From Megaustenia siamemsis (Eukaryota > Mollusca > Gastropoda > Stylommatophora > Ariophantidae): DNA of 64,000 nucleotides. The stretch is taken from positions 1,116,001 to 1,180,000 of the forward strand of contig JAVIAB010000159.1 of NCBI GenBank assembly GCA_032433765.1, read 5' to 3'. Below are positions 54,241-64,000 of this stretch, one piece after another. A model generated the notes under the pieces. It saw only the letters and a list, made by a program, of their open reading frames with translations. It was not told the DNA's origin and did not search any database. A program made the position numbers and the translations under genes. Numbering within the stretch: the stretch's first letter is position 1; every line of letters starts with the position of its first letter.

Positions 54241-54329
54241 GCACAAAAACAGATATGTAGAAACATTGACACAAAAGTTGAAAGAGCAACAAATAATCAA
54301 ACAAAACATTCTAATGTTACTTGCTTCAC

Positions 54330-55353
54330 AACTTATTGGCTGACATGTTAGATATTGTAATTTTCAATCTACAACGCATCAGTTCTGTTATTGATTGTTT
54401 GCCATGCCATGACTCCAAGCTATCTAGTATTTTCCCTTCTTATCGTCCGCGATTTCTCTTTCCTCGTATTTTGCCAGTTGTAACCAAGTATTCTCTGAGA
54501 ATTTCCTCATTGGTCTTTTTAGCTGTCAGGGAACCTTTCCACATTCTTCTGATAAATCCCATCTCTGAGGCCTCTAATCATCTTTTCATTTGTTTGTCTA
54601 TTGTCCATCATTTGCTTCCATAGGTCAGAATCTGTTCTATATAGCACCGATGAACTCTCTTTCTCACTTTTGTTGACAAAGATTTGTTGCATAAGAAATT
54701 TTTCATTTTCTGAAATGCTATCATGGACTAAGTTATGCTGCTTTTTATTTCTATGGTACATCTTCTGTCTGATGTTATTATTGTACCCAAGTATTTCAAA
54801 CGTTGTTTCAGATTTGTACTATTTATTTGTATGCTGCATGATGGTGATGATTGTTTCTTCGATATGACCATTACTTCTGTTTTCTTACTATTCAGACTGA
54901 GACCTTTCTTGCTGCTTTCTTTTACTATTATGTCTATAATTTTTTGTAGTTCATTATCTGACTCTGCTATTAAGACTGTGTCATCCGTATATAACAAATT
55001 ATTTATGTTGTGACCATTTACTTAATTCCTTTTTTGTCTATTATTGATCTCATAATATTTTCGCTATAAAGTGAAAACAAATCCGGCGACAGAACACAGC
55101 CTTGTCTGACTCCATGTTTTATATATTGGAATTGTCTTGTTTTGTTGTTAATTCGTATAGCTGCTGTTTGTTGCCAGTACTGTTTTTTTTATAATTTGCA
55201 GTCCTTGCCATCAATGTTTAATTTCTTCAGCATATTTATTATCTCCAGATGCTTTACCGTGTCAAATGCTTTTGTGTAGTCTATAAAACAAATTTATAGA
55301 TCTTTCTTTACCTCTATAACTCTTTCTATCTATGTTCTAAAGATGTATATTGC
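54330..55353 (-). mobile_element. LINE-A, downstream part (host of the 2.9-kb hAT)
   Basis: On the minus strand, from the hAT junction: [89 protein letters not shown] (YADD changed to YTDD), GLSLNSKKTEVMVISKKQSS, RLKYLGTIITSDRRC, RCYIEQILTYGSKWW, LDSLESWHGKQSITELMRC. Frames change several times. Its upstream part continues at 58254-58585. Confidence 0.85.
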
Positions 55354-55912
55354 TAAGGTGACCAGACGTCCCAAATTTTCTGGGAAAATTAAACCGTAAA
55401 GTTTTTTTTACTGTTTTTTTCAACATTTGTCCCGAATTTCTAACTGTCCCCATTTTATCCCTATTTTTTAACTTTTGTCCCGGATTTGTTAAAATACATT
55501 AGGGACACAAACGTTTACAAATTTTGCCAATATGATAAACGTCTATTCGACTTAAACATATACATTATTCCATTGTTGTGTAGAAAATTTTTAAAAAGTT
55601 GAATTAAAAACTGTTCACTTGTTGAAACAGTAAAATACACTCAAAATGTTAAATCTTGTAAACTGAACCTCAACAAGTAGTATCTTTGCGGCCACGACAT
55701 TTCATATTCTTGTATATTCATTATGTTACTTTCGTTTACCGACAAACTAATTCTTCTTATTGTGTTGTTTAGTGATAGAGGTTATTGTATTCATTAGATT
55801 TTATTTACATTGTGTTATTATTCAGTTACCTGATATTTTAATGTTTATGAACTTATGCTATGCGTATGGTATAGTCATAGAAAATTATATTTAAACTATA
55901 GTTAGTTTGTAA

Positions 55913-57880
55913 TTGTTGCAACAAATGGCATCAAAACGTAAATGCAGTTTCAATCAAGATTTACAAAAGGACAACCCCTTTCAAAAAAATTCTACACCAG
56001 ACTTCAATGTAATATGCAGTATATATGCCTCTGGGTTTTCGATTAACCATAGTGGAAGTGGTGATATTAAGAGTCACATAAATATTGTGAAACATAAAAG
56101 AGCCGTTGCTACAGCTGCATCAAGCTCGCCTTTAACATTTTTTCTAGCTGAACAGATTGGTGACAGGGAAAAACAATTAGCTGCTACAGAAGATGCATTT
56201 GCCTATCACACAGTGATGCACAATCACACGTTTAGATCTATGGACTGCACATCAAAATGACTTCAGGTTACTTAGAACCAAAATTTGCTTGTGCACGTAC
56301 GAAAACAGAAGCCATTATTGGAAATGTGTTCACACCCCATTTTCAAAACGAGTTGAGATGTGACCTAGAAAACTCAACATTTATTTCCATACTGACAGAT
56401 GCTTCCAAGCACAAGGAAAGCATATGATATTGTTAGTAGTTTTATTAATGATTGTCTAAAGGAAAACAATTTAGAAAGAAATGTAGTTGCATTTTGTGCA
56501 GACAACACAAATTCTAATTTTGGATGCGCTGAAAGTAAAGGAAAGAACAATGTTTTCATAAAACTGAAAGAAAGCCTTGGACATGGCTTGATAGGTGTTG
56601 GTTGTGCATGCCATATTTTCCACAACACTGTTCGAGCAGCTGTAGATGTATGACCTATTGATGTTGAGATGATTATTGCTAAAATTTATCTGCATTTCAA
56701 ATCATACACAGTTAGAGTTGAAAGTCTCAAGGAGTTTTGCCAGTTTGTGGACACAGACTTCCAGATGACTTTAGGTTATGTACAGACTAGGTGGCTTGCA
56801 CTGCTGCCTGCTGTTGAAAGGGTTCTTTACATGTTCCTGCCTTTAAAATCATATTTTCAGTCTCAAGACAGATGCCCAGTCTTTAGACATACATCCTTTG
56901 AAAAGCTCCTGTCTGAAGCTTGGCTTATTTTTGTTCACCATCAGGCATCCTCTTTCCATGAAGCAGTGCAGAAAGTAGAGTGTCAGGTAGCCACTGTTTT
57001 TGGAGTAATTGACAACATCAATGGTTTGAGAACTATCTTGGGAGTCCAAACTGGAAGATGGTTTCTTGCCATCAAGAGTTCAGCTATTCTTGACAAGCTG
57101 GAATGGAAGGATGATGTGAACAAATTTAAAGCCAGTGTTTCTTCATTCAACGTTTCCGGTTGTTTCCAAAATGGAGGAAGACCCAGGGAGACACTGAGAA
57201 GAACATTGATGAGAGAGGCAAGAGCAGCAGGAGTCGGCTCCCTCAATGAGATAGAACTGCTTGCACAGAACAGAGACAGATGGCGAGATTTGATAAAATA
57301 TCTTTAAAAGAAAACTGCTAGAACAAAAATTCATATAGGAGAAGGTGTATCTTGGTCTACGCCCTATGGGCCGGTTACGGCTCGAAAGGTCAATAGATAG
57401 ATTACTTCATTCTATGAAACAGTTTTAAGTTATTTGAAGAAATGGGCTGCAAATAATTTTCAAAACCTTGAGGCCTACAGCAGGGTAATGTTGAACAGAA
57501 CACCAACTTGGGAAGATATTCAGAAATCTTCATCATTAGTGAGTCAAACAGTACCTTCAGTCGACTTTCAAGAAAATGAAATGTATGACGAATGTTTACA
57601 TGAAGCAGTTTGTTACTTCTCAGAAAATCAATGAGTGGAGTATTAATAAAACATTAGCAGGGCAGCGTTGGATTGAAATGGCTTCCCTCTTCAAAAACAG
57701 GCATGTGCCAATTTCACATATTCTGAAGCTGGCAGAGTTCTTTTAGTGCCTACCGGGAACAAATGCTGCAACGGAAAGATTGTTTTCACTGATGAACAGC
57801 TTATGGACAAATGATAAAACACATCTAAGTGTGGACACTTTAAAAGGTCATGTTGATCACAAAAGTCAACAATGAGCAAA
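55913..57880 (+). pseudogene. hAT transposase, broken by stops, frameshifts and a LINE
   Basis: The pieces in order are: N-terminal BED-like finger with ICSIYASGFSINHSGSGDIK and HINIVKHKR, where the second zinc Cys is replaced by Tyr; RKAYDIVSSFINDC and NNLERNVVAFCADNTNSNFG (catalytic-core region with the FCADNTN block); GVGCACHIFHNTVRAA; GYVQTRWLALLPAVERVL (the W of the TRW block). After the LINE insert: FYETVLSYLKKWAANNFQNL; and near 57750-57860 LPGTNAATERLFSLMN then WTNDKTHLSVDTLKGH, the C-terminal dimerisation region. Stops near 56260, 56652 and 57630 and frame changes rule out function. Close to the ZBED/SCAND3-like hAT proteins by overall pattern. Confidence 0.85.
57149..57404 (+). mobile_element. 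LINE-C 3' end inside the hAT transposase
   Basis: From about 57174 the frame encodes RPRETLRRTLMREARAAGVG then LNEIELLAQNRDRWRDLIKY and a stop, fused by chance in frame to the hAT coding part. It then has the LINE-C 3' UTR and GATAG tail. CTTCATTC at 57141-57148 and 57405-57412 is the likely duplication. The first about 25 bp (57149-57173) do not match other LINE-C copies. Confidence 0.85.
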
Positions 57881-58016
57881 CGTGTAGAATTTTTTAAGAT
57901 GCTCCAAACAAAGAAAGATTTTTAAAAATCCACTCATCAGAAAAGTACAGCAACTCTGGTTTACCTTCCATTTAAGAGAGTACCACATTTGTATCTCCTG
58001 ATAACGTATTGTAAGT

Positions 58017-58150
58017 ATATTGCTAGGTGTTTTAATTTGTTTTAAAATATATGTATGTAAGCCTATATTGCTAGGTGTTTTCATTTGTTTTAAAATATAT
58101 GTATGTAAGCCTATATTGTTAGGTGTTTTCATTTGTTTTAAAATATATGT
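58017..58150. repeat. 48-bp repeat, three copies, in the hAT 3' end
   Basis: The unit is ATTGCTAGGTGTTTTCATTT plus GTTTTAAAATATATGTATGT and AAGCCTAT. Sub-terminal repeats are common in hAT elements. Confidence 0.9.
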
Positions 58151-58253
58151 ATTATTCACCTGTAAAAGACGGAATAAATGTCATTTTATTGATGGAAAAT
58201 TTATGTCAAATTAATCTATCCCTGATTAAGGATTCAAAAACATGGTCACCTTA

Positions 58254-58585
58254 ATATTGCATTATTGGTGCACTTTTCTTCCTCACTTATTTCTGATTTT
58301 GTTTTGTTCTTTACATGTCTCATCATGATTCTTAGTAATATTTTCGTCGTATGGCTCATGAGACTAATAGTGTGATGTCCCTCACTAGACTTTTTCGGTA
58401 TGGCTACAAAGAAAGATTTTAGTAGATCTTCGAGTATGTGTCCAGTGTTATATATGTCATTGAATAGTTTTGTTATGACTTGTACTACGTGCTCTCCTGA
58501 TGCATTTACCTCTTCAATTGTTATATTGTCAGGACCTGGAACTTTGCCAGGACAAATACTTATTGAATTAATTAGCAGAAATCGT
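58254..58585 (-). mobile_element. LINE-A, upstream part of the host copy
   Basis: The minus strand encodes VPGPDNITIEEVNASGEHVV, KLFNDIYNTGHILEDLLKSF, TISLMSHTTKILLRIMMRHV and KNKIRNEISEE, the first RT blocks (GPDNI and ISL..T.KI). At the junction it continues into NAIYIF, which is completed on the other side of the hAT at 55353. Confidence 0.85.
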
Positions 58586-58598
58586 GGCTAAAATAATG

Positions 58599-58937
58599 AA
58601 TAAAACATAGACCCATCTGTTACAGGGTAGATAATAGGACAAGGGAACATAACTGGGAGAGAAACAAATTTGAATAGATAGGGAATAATAAATAGAAAAG
58701 GGATGCAAGCAGATTATAACTGATATATTTAGATAAGAGTGATTGCTCTTATAATGGACAAGACAAGGGATGATAAGAAAATCATGAAATAATGTCTTAA
58801 CAAAGAAAGTTGAATATTAAATAAGACATGAATCAGCATGAGATTTCGGGATACAGAAAGTTAACGAGGATAACAACTGAGAGACAAAAAGTTGATTTGA
58901 GATGGGATAGTAAGCTGTATTAGGTCTATGTTTTATT
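58599..58937. mobile_element. Candidate MITE with 15-bp inverted ends
   Basis: AATAAAACATAGACC (58599-58613) is the exact reverse complement of 58923-58937. The 339-bp interior is AT-rich and non-coding. It lies between two LINE fragments. No clear target duplication is seen, so this is tentative. Confidence 0.4.
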
Positions 58938-58959
58938 AACAAAGGTGTTTTTATAATAG

Positions 58960-59235
58960 TTAAACCTTTGATCAACGAAAAACTAAAACTACTCAAATCA
59001 AGCATATTATCAACCCTTATACATGTGAGAGCTGGAAACAACAAGAGACATAGAAACAAAGTTGAACGCATTCGAAAATAAATGTCTAAGGAAAATACTT
59101 GGTATAGCGTGGAAAGAATTCAAAACAAATGAGGAAATTAGAGAAATCGCCAATCAACCACTAATATCTTCAGTAATCAAGAAAAGACGATGGTCATATG
59201 CTGGACATGTGATGAGGAGAGATAAAAACTGAATA
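58960..59235 (+). mobile_element. LINE-C internal fragment
   Basis: The sequence encodes ETTRDIETKLNAFENKCLRK, ILGIAWKEFKTNEEIREIAN, then QPLISSVIKKRRWSYAGHVM. It matches the minus-strand LINE-C at 10697-11506. Truncated at both sides. Confidence 0.85.
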
Positions 59236-59373
59236 CCCAAGCAAGACCTCATTTGTGTTGTATGAGACTGTTATGTTGAATTGTGCACTTCACAAATCAC
59301 ATTTATAAGACTTTTCTCATGTTTGTGTTTTATTCTGTATTATTTAATGGCCTTTGTTTATAAAATTTATACT
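59236..59373 (-). pseudogene. Decayed zinc-finger copies beyond the stop of the finger gene
   Basis: On the minus strand, after the TGA of the zinc-finger gene, sequence resembling HT.EKSYKCDL still appears near 59280-59320. This is a degraded 84-bp finger unit. The finger array was once longer. A possible AATAAA signal is at 59329-59334 (minus strand). Confidence 0.55.
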
Positions 59374-60831
59374 TCACACATCACATTGGTAAGGCTTCTC
59401 TCCTGTATGTTTTCTCTTGTGCTTTGTTAGACTGTCACTGCGAGTAAAGCTTACACCACACACATCACATTTGTAAGGCTTCTCTCCTGTATGTTTTCTC
59501 TTGTGCACTTTTAGATGGTCACTGCGAGGAAAGCTAACACCACACACACCACATTTGTAAGGCTTCTCTCCTGTATGTTTTCTCTTGTGTATTATCAGAT
59601 AGGCACTTTGAGTAAAACTAACACCACACACATCACATTTGTAAGGCTTCTCTCCTGTATGTTTTCTCTTGTGTATTATCAAATGGGCACTTTGAGTAAA
59701 ACTAACACCACACACATAACATTTGTAAGGCTTGGCTCCTGTATGTTTTCTCTTGTGCACTTTTAGATGGTCACTGCGAAGAAAGCTTACACCACACACA
59801 TCACATTTGTAAGGCTTCTCTCCTGTATGTTTTCTCTTGTGCACTTTTAGATGATCACTGCGAGGAAAACTAACACCACACACATCACATTTGTAAGGCT
59901 TGGCTCCTGTATGTTTTCTCTTGTGTATTATCAGATGGCCACACTGAGAAAAACTAACACCACACACATCACATTTGTAAGGCTTGGCTCCTGTATGTTT
60001 TCTCTTGTGTATTATCAGATGGCCACACTGAGAAAAACTAACACCACACACATCACATGTGTAAGGCTTGGCTCCTGTATGTTTTCTCTTGTGTATTATC
60101 AGATGGCCACACTGAGAAAAACTAACACCACACACATCACATTTGTAAGGCTTGGCTCCTGTATGTTTTTTCTTGTGTATTATCAGATCGTTGCTGCTAG
60201 TAAAACTAACACCACACACATCACATTTGTAAGGCTTGGCTCCTGTATGTTTTCTCTTGTGTATTATCAGATCGTTGCTGCTAGTAAAACTTACACCACA
60301 CACATCACATTTGTAAGGCTTCTCTCCTGTATGTTTTCTCTTGTGTATTATCAGATGGGCACTTTGAGTAAAACTAACACCACACACATCACATTTGTAA
60401 GGCTTGGCTCCTGTATGTTTTCTCTTGTGTATTATCAAATGGTCATTTTGAGTAAAGCTGACACCACACACATCACATTTGTACGGCTTCTCTCCTGTAT
60501 GTTTTCTCTTATGCTTTGTTAGACTGTCATTACGAGTAAAGCTTACACCACAAACATCACATCTGTATGGCTTCTCTCCTGTATGTTTTCTCTTGTGCAC
60601 TGTTAAATTGCGACTTTGAGTAAAACTAACACCACACACATCACATTTGTAAGGCTTCTCTCCTGTATGTTTTCTCTTGCATGTTCTCAGTTCTGTACCT
60701 TGATAATCATCACAACGAGTCAAATAAACTTGACACTGAAACACCTTCTCTTTCCCTATCACTTGTCTAGGATTACTGCCATTTACCACCTGGAGATTAG
60801 TATCTTGACTGCAGCCATCACCTTGACCTGC
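59374..60831 (-). CDS. C2H2 zinc-finger protein, terminal exon with 15 tandem fingers
   Basis: A clean acceptor (TTCTTCTCAG at 60832-60841) opens an exon with a 48-residue non-finger leader (AGQGDGCSQDTNLQ...CDDYQGTELRTC). Fifteen C2H2 fingers of 28 residues follow, each CDVCGVSF-x-H-KRKHTG[E/A]KPYK. A 16th is cut off after PYQCDV by TGA. Backbones are almost identical while the recognition-helix residues differ: TQSRNLTV, TRNDSLTK, TQNDHLII, TSSNDLII, SQCGHLII, PRSDHLKV, LRSDHLKV, TQSAYLII. Fingers 7-9 share SQCGHLII. The protein should bind DNA in the nucleus. The exon joins in phase 0 to the knuckle exon at 61075-61151. The Met near 60873 lies in the intron and is not the start. Confidence 0.9.
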   Translation of the reverse strand, partial: AGQGDGCSQDTNLQVVNGSNPRQVIGKEKVFQCQVYLTRCDDYQGTELRTCKRKHTGEKPYKCDVCGVSFTQSRNLTVHKRKHTGEKPYRCDVCGVSFTRNDSLTKHKRKHTGEKPYKCDVCGVSFTQNDHLIIHKRKHTGAKPYKCDVCGVSFTQSAHLIIHKRKHTGEKPYKCDVCGVSFTSSNDLIIHKRKHTGAKPYKCDVCGVSFTSSNDLIIHKKKHTGAKPYKCDVCGVSFSQCGHLIIHKRKHTGAKPYTCDVCGVSFSQCGHLIIHKRKHTGAKPYKCDVCGVSFSQCGHLIIHKRKHTGAKPYKCDVCGVSFPRSDHLKVHKRKHTGEKPYKCDVCGVSFLRSDHLKVHKRKHTGAKPYKCYVCGVSFTQSAHLIIHKRKHTGEKPYKCDVCGVSFTQSAYLIIHKRKHTGEKPYKCGVCGVSFPRSDHLKVHKRKHTGEKPYKCDVCGVSFTRSDSLTKHKRKHTGEKPYQCDV

Positions 60832-61074
60832 CTGAGAAGAAGCAGAGATTAAAATATAAAAATAAATCATCAATTTAAATGTTGAAGTGGGATGTAACTC
60901 TTATAGTCTAAAATATTGTCTTTGTTTATTTGGAAGCTTTGAATTGTGGGAATAAAACTATAACATTTGTATGTGGCAATCTAAATGACACTGTTTTGTG
61001 TCCATGTAGTAACATCAATATCTTAATATCAATAGATGACTACAAGCGTTGTTAGCTGTAATTGTGTACTTTAC

Positions 61075-61151
61075 CTCAGCATTATCAATGTAGACAAAAG
61101 GTCCATGCTCAGGGCAACTTCCATCAAATTTCTGCTGACATTTCTCACAAT
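61075..61151 (-). CDS. Preceding exon: PRDM9-like CxxC...CPxHGP zinc knuckle
   Basis: This 77-bp exon is bounded by a TTTCTTTGTTCAG acceptor and a GAG|GTAAAG donor. It encodes, after two bases of a split codon, CEKCQQKFDGSCPEHGPFVY followed by IDNAE. The Cys-x2-Cys-x7-Cys-x2-His pattern with HGP matches the small zinc knuckle that precedes the PR/SET domain in PRDM7/9-type proteins. It ends in phase 0 and joins to the finger exon. No SET-coding exon is visible between the two (the intron is only 243 bp), so either the SET domain is lost or this is another family with the same knuckle. Upstream exons are outside, or hidden beyond the 33-bp array. Confidence 0.65.
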
Positions 61152-61317
61152 CTGAACAAAGAAATGGATTATCAATGCAGTGGTTTTAACATACAGACTG
61201 ACAAAGATGGCAGCGTGAAATGAGATACAAAGTGTGAAATAACTGTCAACATTAACTGACATAATAAAAAGCATGTGAGAGTGGGCCCTACTCACTGGCA
61301 TGAAGGAAGTGCTCACA

Positions 61318-62235
61318 CCACGTGTGGAGGCTCACAACATTCTCAAGACACCACTTGTAGAGGCTTAGAACATTCTCAGGACACCACTTGTAGAGGCTTA
61401 GAACATTCTCAAGACACCACTTGTAGAGGCTTAGAACATTCTCAGGACACCACTTGTAGAGGCTCACAACATTCTCAGGACACCACTTGTAGAGGCTCAC
61501 AACATTCTCAAGACACCACTTGTAGAGGCTCACAACATTCTCAATACACCACTTGTAGAGGCTTAGAACATTCTCAGCACACCACTTGTAGAGGCTTAGA
61601 ACATTCTCAAGACACCACTTGTAGAGGCTTAGAACATTCTCAGGACACCACTTGTAGAGGCTTAGAACATTCTCAAGACACCACTTGTAGAGGCTCACAA
61701 CATTCTCAAGACACCACTTGTAGAGGCTTAGAACATTCTCAAGACACCACTTGTAGAGGCTCACAACATTCTCAAGACACCACTTGTAGAGGCTCACAAC
61801 ATTCTCAAGACACCACTTGTAGAGGCTCACAACATTCTCAAGACACCACTTGTAGAGGCTTAGAACATTCTCAGGACACCACTTGTAGAGGCTTAGAACA
61901 TTCTCAAGACACCACTTGTAGAGGCTCACAACATTCTCAAGACACCACTTGTAGAGGCTTAGAACATTCTCAGGACACCACTTGTAGAGGCTTAGAACAT
62001 TCTCAAGACACCACTTGTAGAGGCTTAGAACATTCTCAGGACACCACTTGTAGAGGCTCACAACATTCTCAAGACACCACTTGTAGAGGCTCACAACATT
62101 CTCAAGACACCACTTGTAGAGGCTTAGAACATTCTCAGGACACCACTTGTAGAGGCTTAGAACATTCTCAGGACACCACTTGTAGAGGCTTAGAACATTC
62201 TCAGGACACCACTTGTAGAGGCTTGCAGTGTTCTT
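61318..62235. repeat. 33-bp tandem array, about 28 copies
   Basis: The unit is GGCTTAGAACATTCTCAAGA plus CACCACTTGTAGA. Two variants (GGCTTAGAAC and GGCTCACAAC) are mixed. Since 33 is a multiple of three, open frames of 328 (plus) and 467 (minus) residues arise; the array lies upstream of the zinc-finger gene, probably in its intron or promoter side. Confidence 0.95.
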
Positions 62236-62698
62236 ATAAAACCATTTGTGGAGGCTCATAGTGTTATAACACCTCTTGTGGAGGCTCAAAGTGATCTCAA
62301 GACACCTCTTGTGGAGGCTCAACAAAGTAATCTCATGACCCCTCTTGTGGAGGCTCATAGTTTTCTCATGACCCCTCTTGTGGAGGCTCAACAAAGTAAT
62401 CTCATGACCCCTCTTGTGGAGGCTCAAAGTGATCTCAAGACACCTCTTGTGAAGACTCAAAGTGATCTCAAGACACCTCTTGTGAAGACTCAAAGTGATC
62501 TCATGACACCTCTTGTGAAGACTCAAAGTGATCTCATGACACCTCTTGTGAAGACTCAAAGTGATCTCATGACACCTCTTGTGAAGACTCAAAGTGATTT
62601 CATAACACCTCTTTTTGAGGCTTAAAGTGATCTCATGACACCTCTTGTGGAGGCTCATAGTGTTTTCATAACACCTCTTGTGGAGGCTCAAAGTGTTC
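62236..62698. repeat. 33-35-bp array, diverged second block
   Basis: The unit is GAGGCTCAAAGTGATCTCAA plus GACACCTCTTGTG, related to the first block. About 14 copies with small length changes. Confidence 0.93.
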
Positions 62699-62704
62699 GT
62701 AAAA

Positions 62705-63010
62705 CAAACAATGAAGTTTCAAAACAACTAAAAATGAAAAGAGAACTATTAAACACAATTAGAAAAAAAGAAAAATGAAATTTTTGGGGCATGTTAAAAG
62801 TCACAACAGCCTACTAAAAGTAATATTGGAAGGGAAAATACATGGTAAGAAATTCAGAGGCAGACCAAGACTAGCATGGATGAGTAATATAAAAATATAG
62901 ACAAGTCAGTCTATGACAATCTGCACCATCAAAGCTAGAGAGCGAGTAAAATGGCGCTCCACGGTAGCCAACCTTCGATGAGGAGATGGCACTCAATGAT
63001 GATGATGAAT
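62705..63010 (+). mobile_element. LINE-D 3' end
   Basis: The frames encode VSKQLKMKRELLNTI, GKIHGKKFRGRPRLAWMSNI and MALHGSQPSMRRWHS, parallel to the copy at 45046-45688. It ends in ATGATGATGA near 62997-63008. Frame breaks throughout. Confidence 0.8.
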
Positions 63011-64000
63011 TCTATTGTACTCTAGAAGTTAAACTCATACAGAAAGTTCTCTCACTTGGCTCACAACCTGCCTGGGTGACTGCTGAGGTTCCTCTTTCCA
63101 CCAATAACTATTTTAACTCTAAATTGGTCAAATGGTCTCTTTGTTCAAGACCTGACTTTTACACAATCATGTGATCTCCACTTTGACCATGACCAGTTTC
63201 CTTAAAGAACAATGGTTATGGTTATGGAAGGCCCCAGTATCACTGCAAATGAATTAAAATCCATAATTGCTCAACCGTCCGAGCCAGTAGAATCATTCGA
63301 ATTACTATCTCATCTCCAAAACAAAGAAAGGTAGCAGTAGTGCACATCATAGCAGTCTCAGCACACGCCAAAAGACATAAGGCAAAACTACACAGAAAGT
63401 GAACACAACCATCTGTTCTCCGTCATATGATATAATCATTCACCGTAAACAATCGGAATATCGAAACACGATCAAAACAGATGAAATGCACAACTCACAG
63501 TGTGCACAGAGCACTTAATTCAGTAGCTCCTGCAAGAAGCCAGACTTGGAATATGAGGAAACTGCAACAAGGAACACTTTTCAGACAGTCTTTAATAGTT
63601 CCTGCCACCTATCCACCATATTGACCTGAAGTTCTTGCCCTCCTTAAATTGATGATCGTCATATTTTTAAAATGTACAGTGCTTGATGATGTTAGGGCAT
63701 CTTTTTGTCTTCAAATCCAAACAAATGAAACACAGTTAGTCGTCAGACTATCCCCGTCGCATATCAAACAACAGACTGTAAGATCTCCCTGCAATGTAAA
63801 TTTGTGAAATTATAAATCCCTCCTGACTGACATGAACCTCTGAGAGTCACACCAGTGCTGCAAAGTTATGAATGACACTCCATTCCGCCTTTCACTATTA
63901 GCATACGGCCGTTTTAGGGATATACAATCAGCCATTATGATGACATAGCACACACACAATGGCTGCACTCATAAAATCCCAATTACTTTAATAAATGCAA
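63011..64000. other. Unclassified terminal region
   Basis: No gene was recognised. It holds copy 2 of the dispersed repeat (63213-63271, GGTTATGGAAGGCCCC core). The rest appears unique. Confidence 0.4.

Larger units (their letters stand above)
55354..58253 (+). mobile_element. hAT transposon, about 2.9 kb, ends intact, coding region broken
   Basis: The ends TAAGGTGACCA (55354-55364) and TGGTCACCTTA (58243-58253) are perfect inverted repeats. The interior holds a degraded transposase (55913-57875) and, near the 3' end, three copies of a 48-bp repeat (58017-58150). A LINE-C copy is inserted at 57149-57404. The element lies inside a minus-strand LINE-A. Confidence 0.85.
55347..58260. other. Target-site duplication of the long hAT
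   Basis: ATATTGC lies at 55347-55353 and 58254-58260. With a single mismatch in the next base an 8-bp duplication (TATATTGC/AATATTGC) can be drawn, as expected for hAT. Confidence 0.8.

Noticed and set aside
56669..57307. A 212-residue fusion protein
   Set aside because: The C-terminal third is LINE-C sequence that happens to be in frame with the broken hAT transposase.
60832..60873. Start of the zinc-finger protein at the Met near 60873
   Set aside because: The residues MMIYFYILISASSQ come from the pyrimidine-rich intron end; the acceptor at 60832 and the in-phase upstream exon are a better explanation.
61275..62691. Open frames of 328 and 467 residues
   Set aside because: By-products of the 33-bp array; repeat proteins such as KWCLENVVSLY have no recognisable family.

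Overview
The window is animal nuclear DNA, most likely from a mollusc and probably a heterobranch gastropod. That assignment is an inference from three things: single-exon class A receptors resembling the chemosensory receptor families described in sea hares and freshwater snails, a fucolectin-like/EGF protein of molluscan style, and a dense mix of non-LTR retrotransposons, hAT elements and minisatellites. Nothing looks bacterial or organellar. By my rough tally 30 kb or more of the 64 kb is tandem repeat arrays (units of 14 to 52 bp) and perhaps another 12 kb is decayed transposons. Only five loci look like host genes.

Layout. 1-510 holds a twin-primed fragment of an RNase H-type LINE; 540-3000 holds 43-bp and 45-bp arrays; 3019-4071 (minus) is an intact chemoreceptor-like GPCR. 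4850-8925 has LINE fragments around a 45-bp array, and 9010-10700 more arrays. 10697-12290 is LINE sequence on the minus strand with a perfect 29-bp inverted repeat. 12438-13233 is a small unrecognised multi-exon gene with a poly(A) signal. 13380-18175 has GC-rich, GATGAT-rich and 14-bp arrays. 18165-27880 is an almost unbroken 9.7-kb block of arrays, led by a 39-bp satellite that seems to grow out of the 3' end of a LINE. 27885-29065 is an RNase H-type LINE; 29160-35450 holds 52-, 31- and 35/34-bp arrays; 35512-36568 (minus) is a second chemoreceptor with a frameshift in an A8 run. 37130-39405 has two more arrays, and 39560-42100 nested LINEs. 42807-44356 (minus) is a secreted or membrane fucolectin-like/EGF gene with frameshifts. 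44780-48170 is one 37-bp array split by two insertions. 49855-54075 has LINE fragments and a 760-bp hAT derivative. 54330-58585 is a three-level nest: a LINE, with a 2.9-kb hAT inside it, with another LINE inside the hAT. 59374-61151 (minus) is a C2H2 zinc-finger gene whose preceding exon encodes a PRDM9-like zinc knuckle. 61318-62700 is a 33-bp array, and a last LINE remnant lies at 62705-63010.

How the parts relate. The LINE lineages carry different short repeats at their 3' ends: (AG)n, (TGA)n, (GAA)n, (GATA)n and (GAATA)n. Some large arrays begin exactly at, or inside, LINE sequence, so retrotransposition looks like a source of minisatellites here. Both chemoreceptor genes are bordered on their 3' side by arrays. 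The zinc-finger gene has near-identical fingers that vary at DNA-contact positions. No classical operon, CRISPR array or canonical tRNA/rRNA gene was seen. Several coding regions need one-base corrections, which could mean pseudogenes or residual assembly indels; the sequence alone cannot tell.
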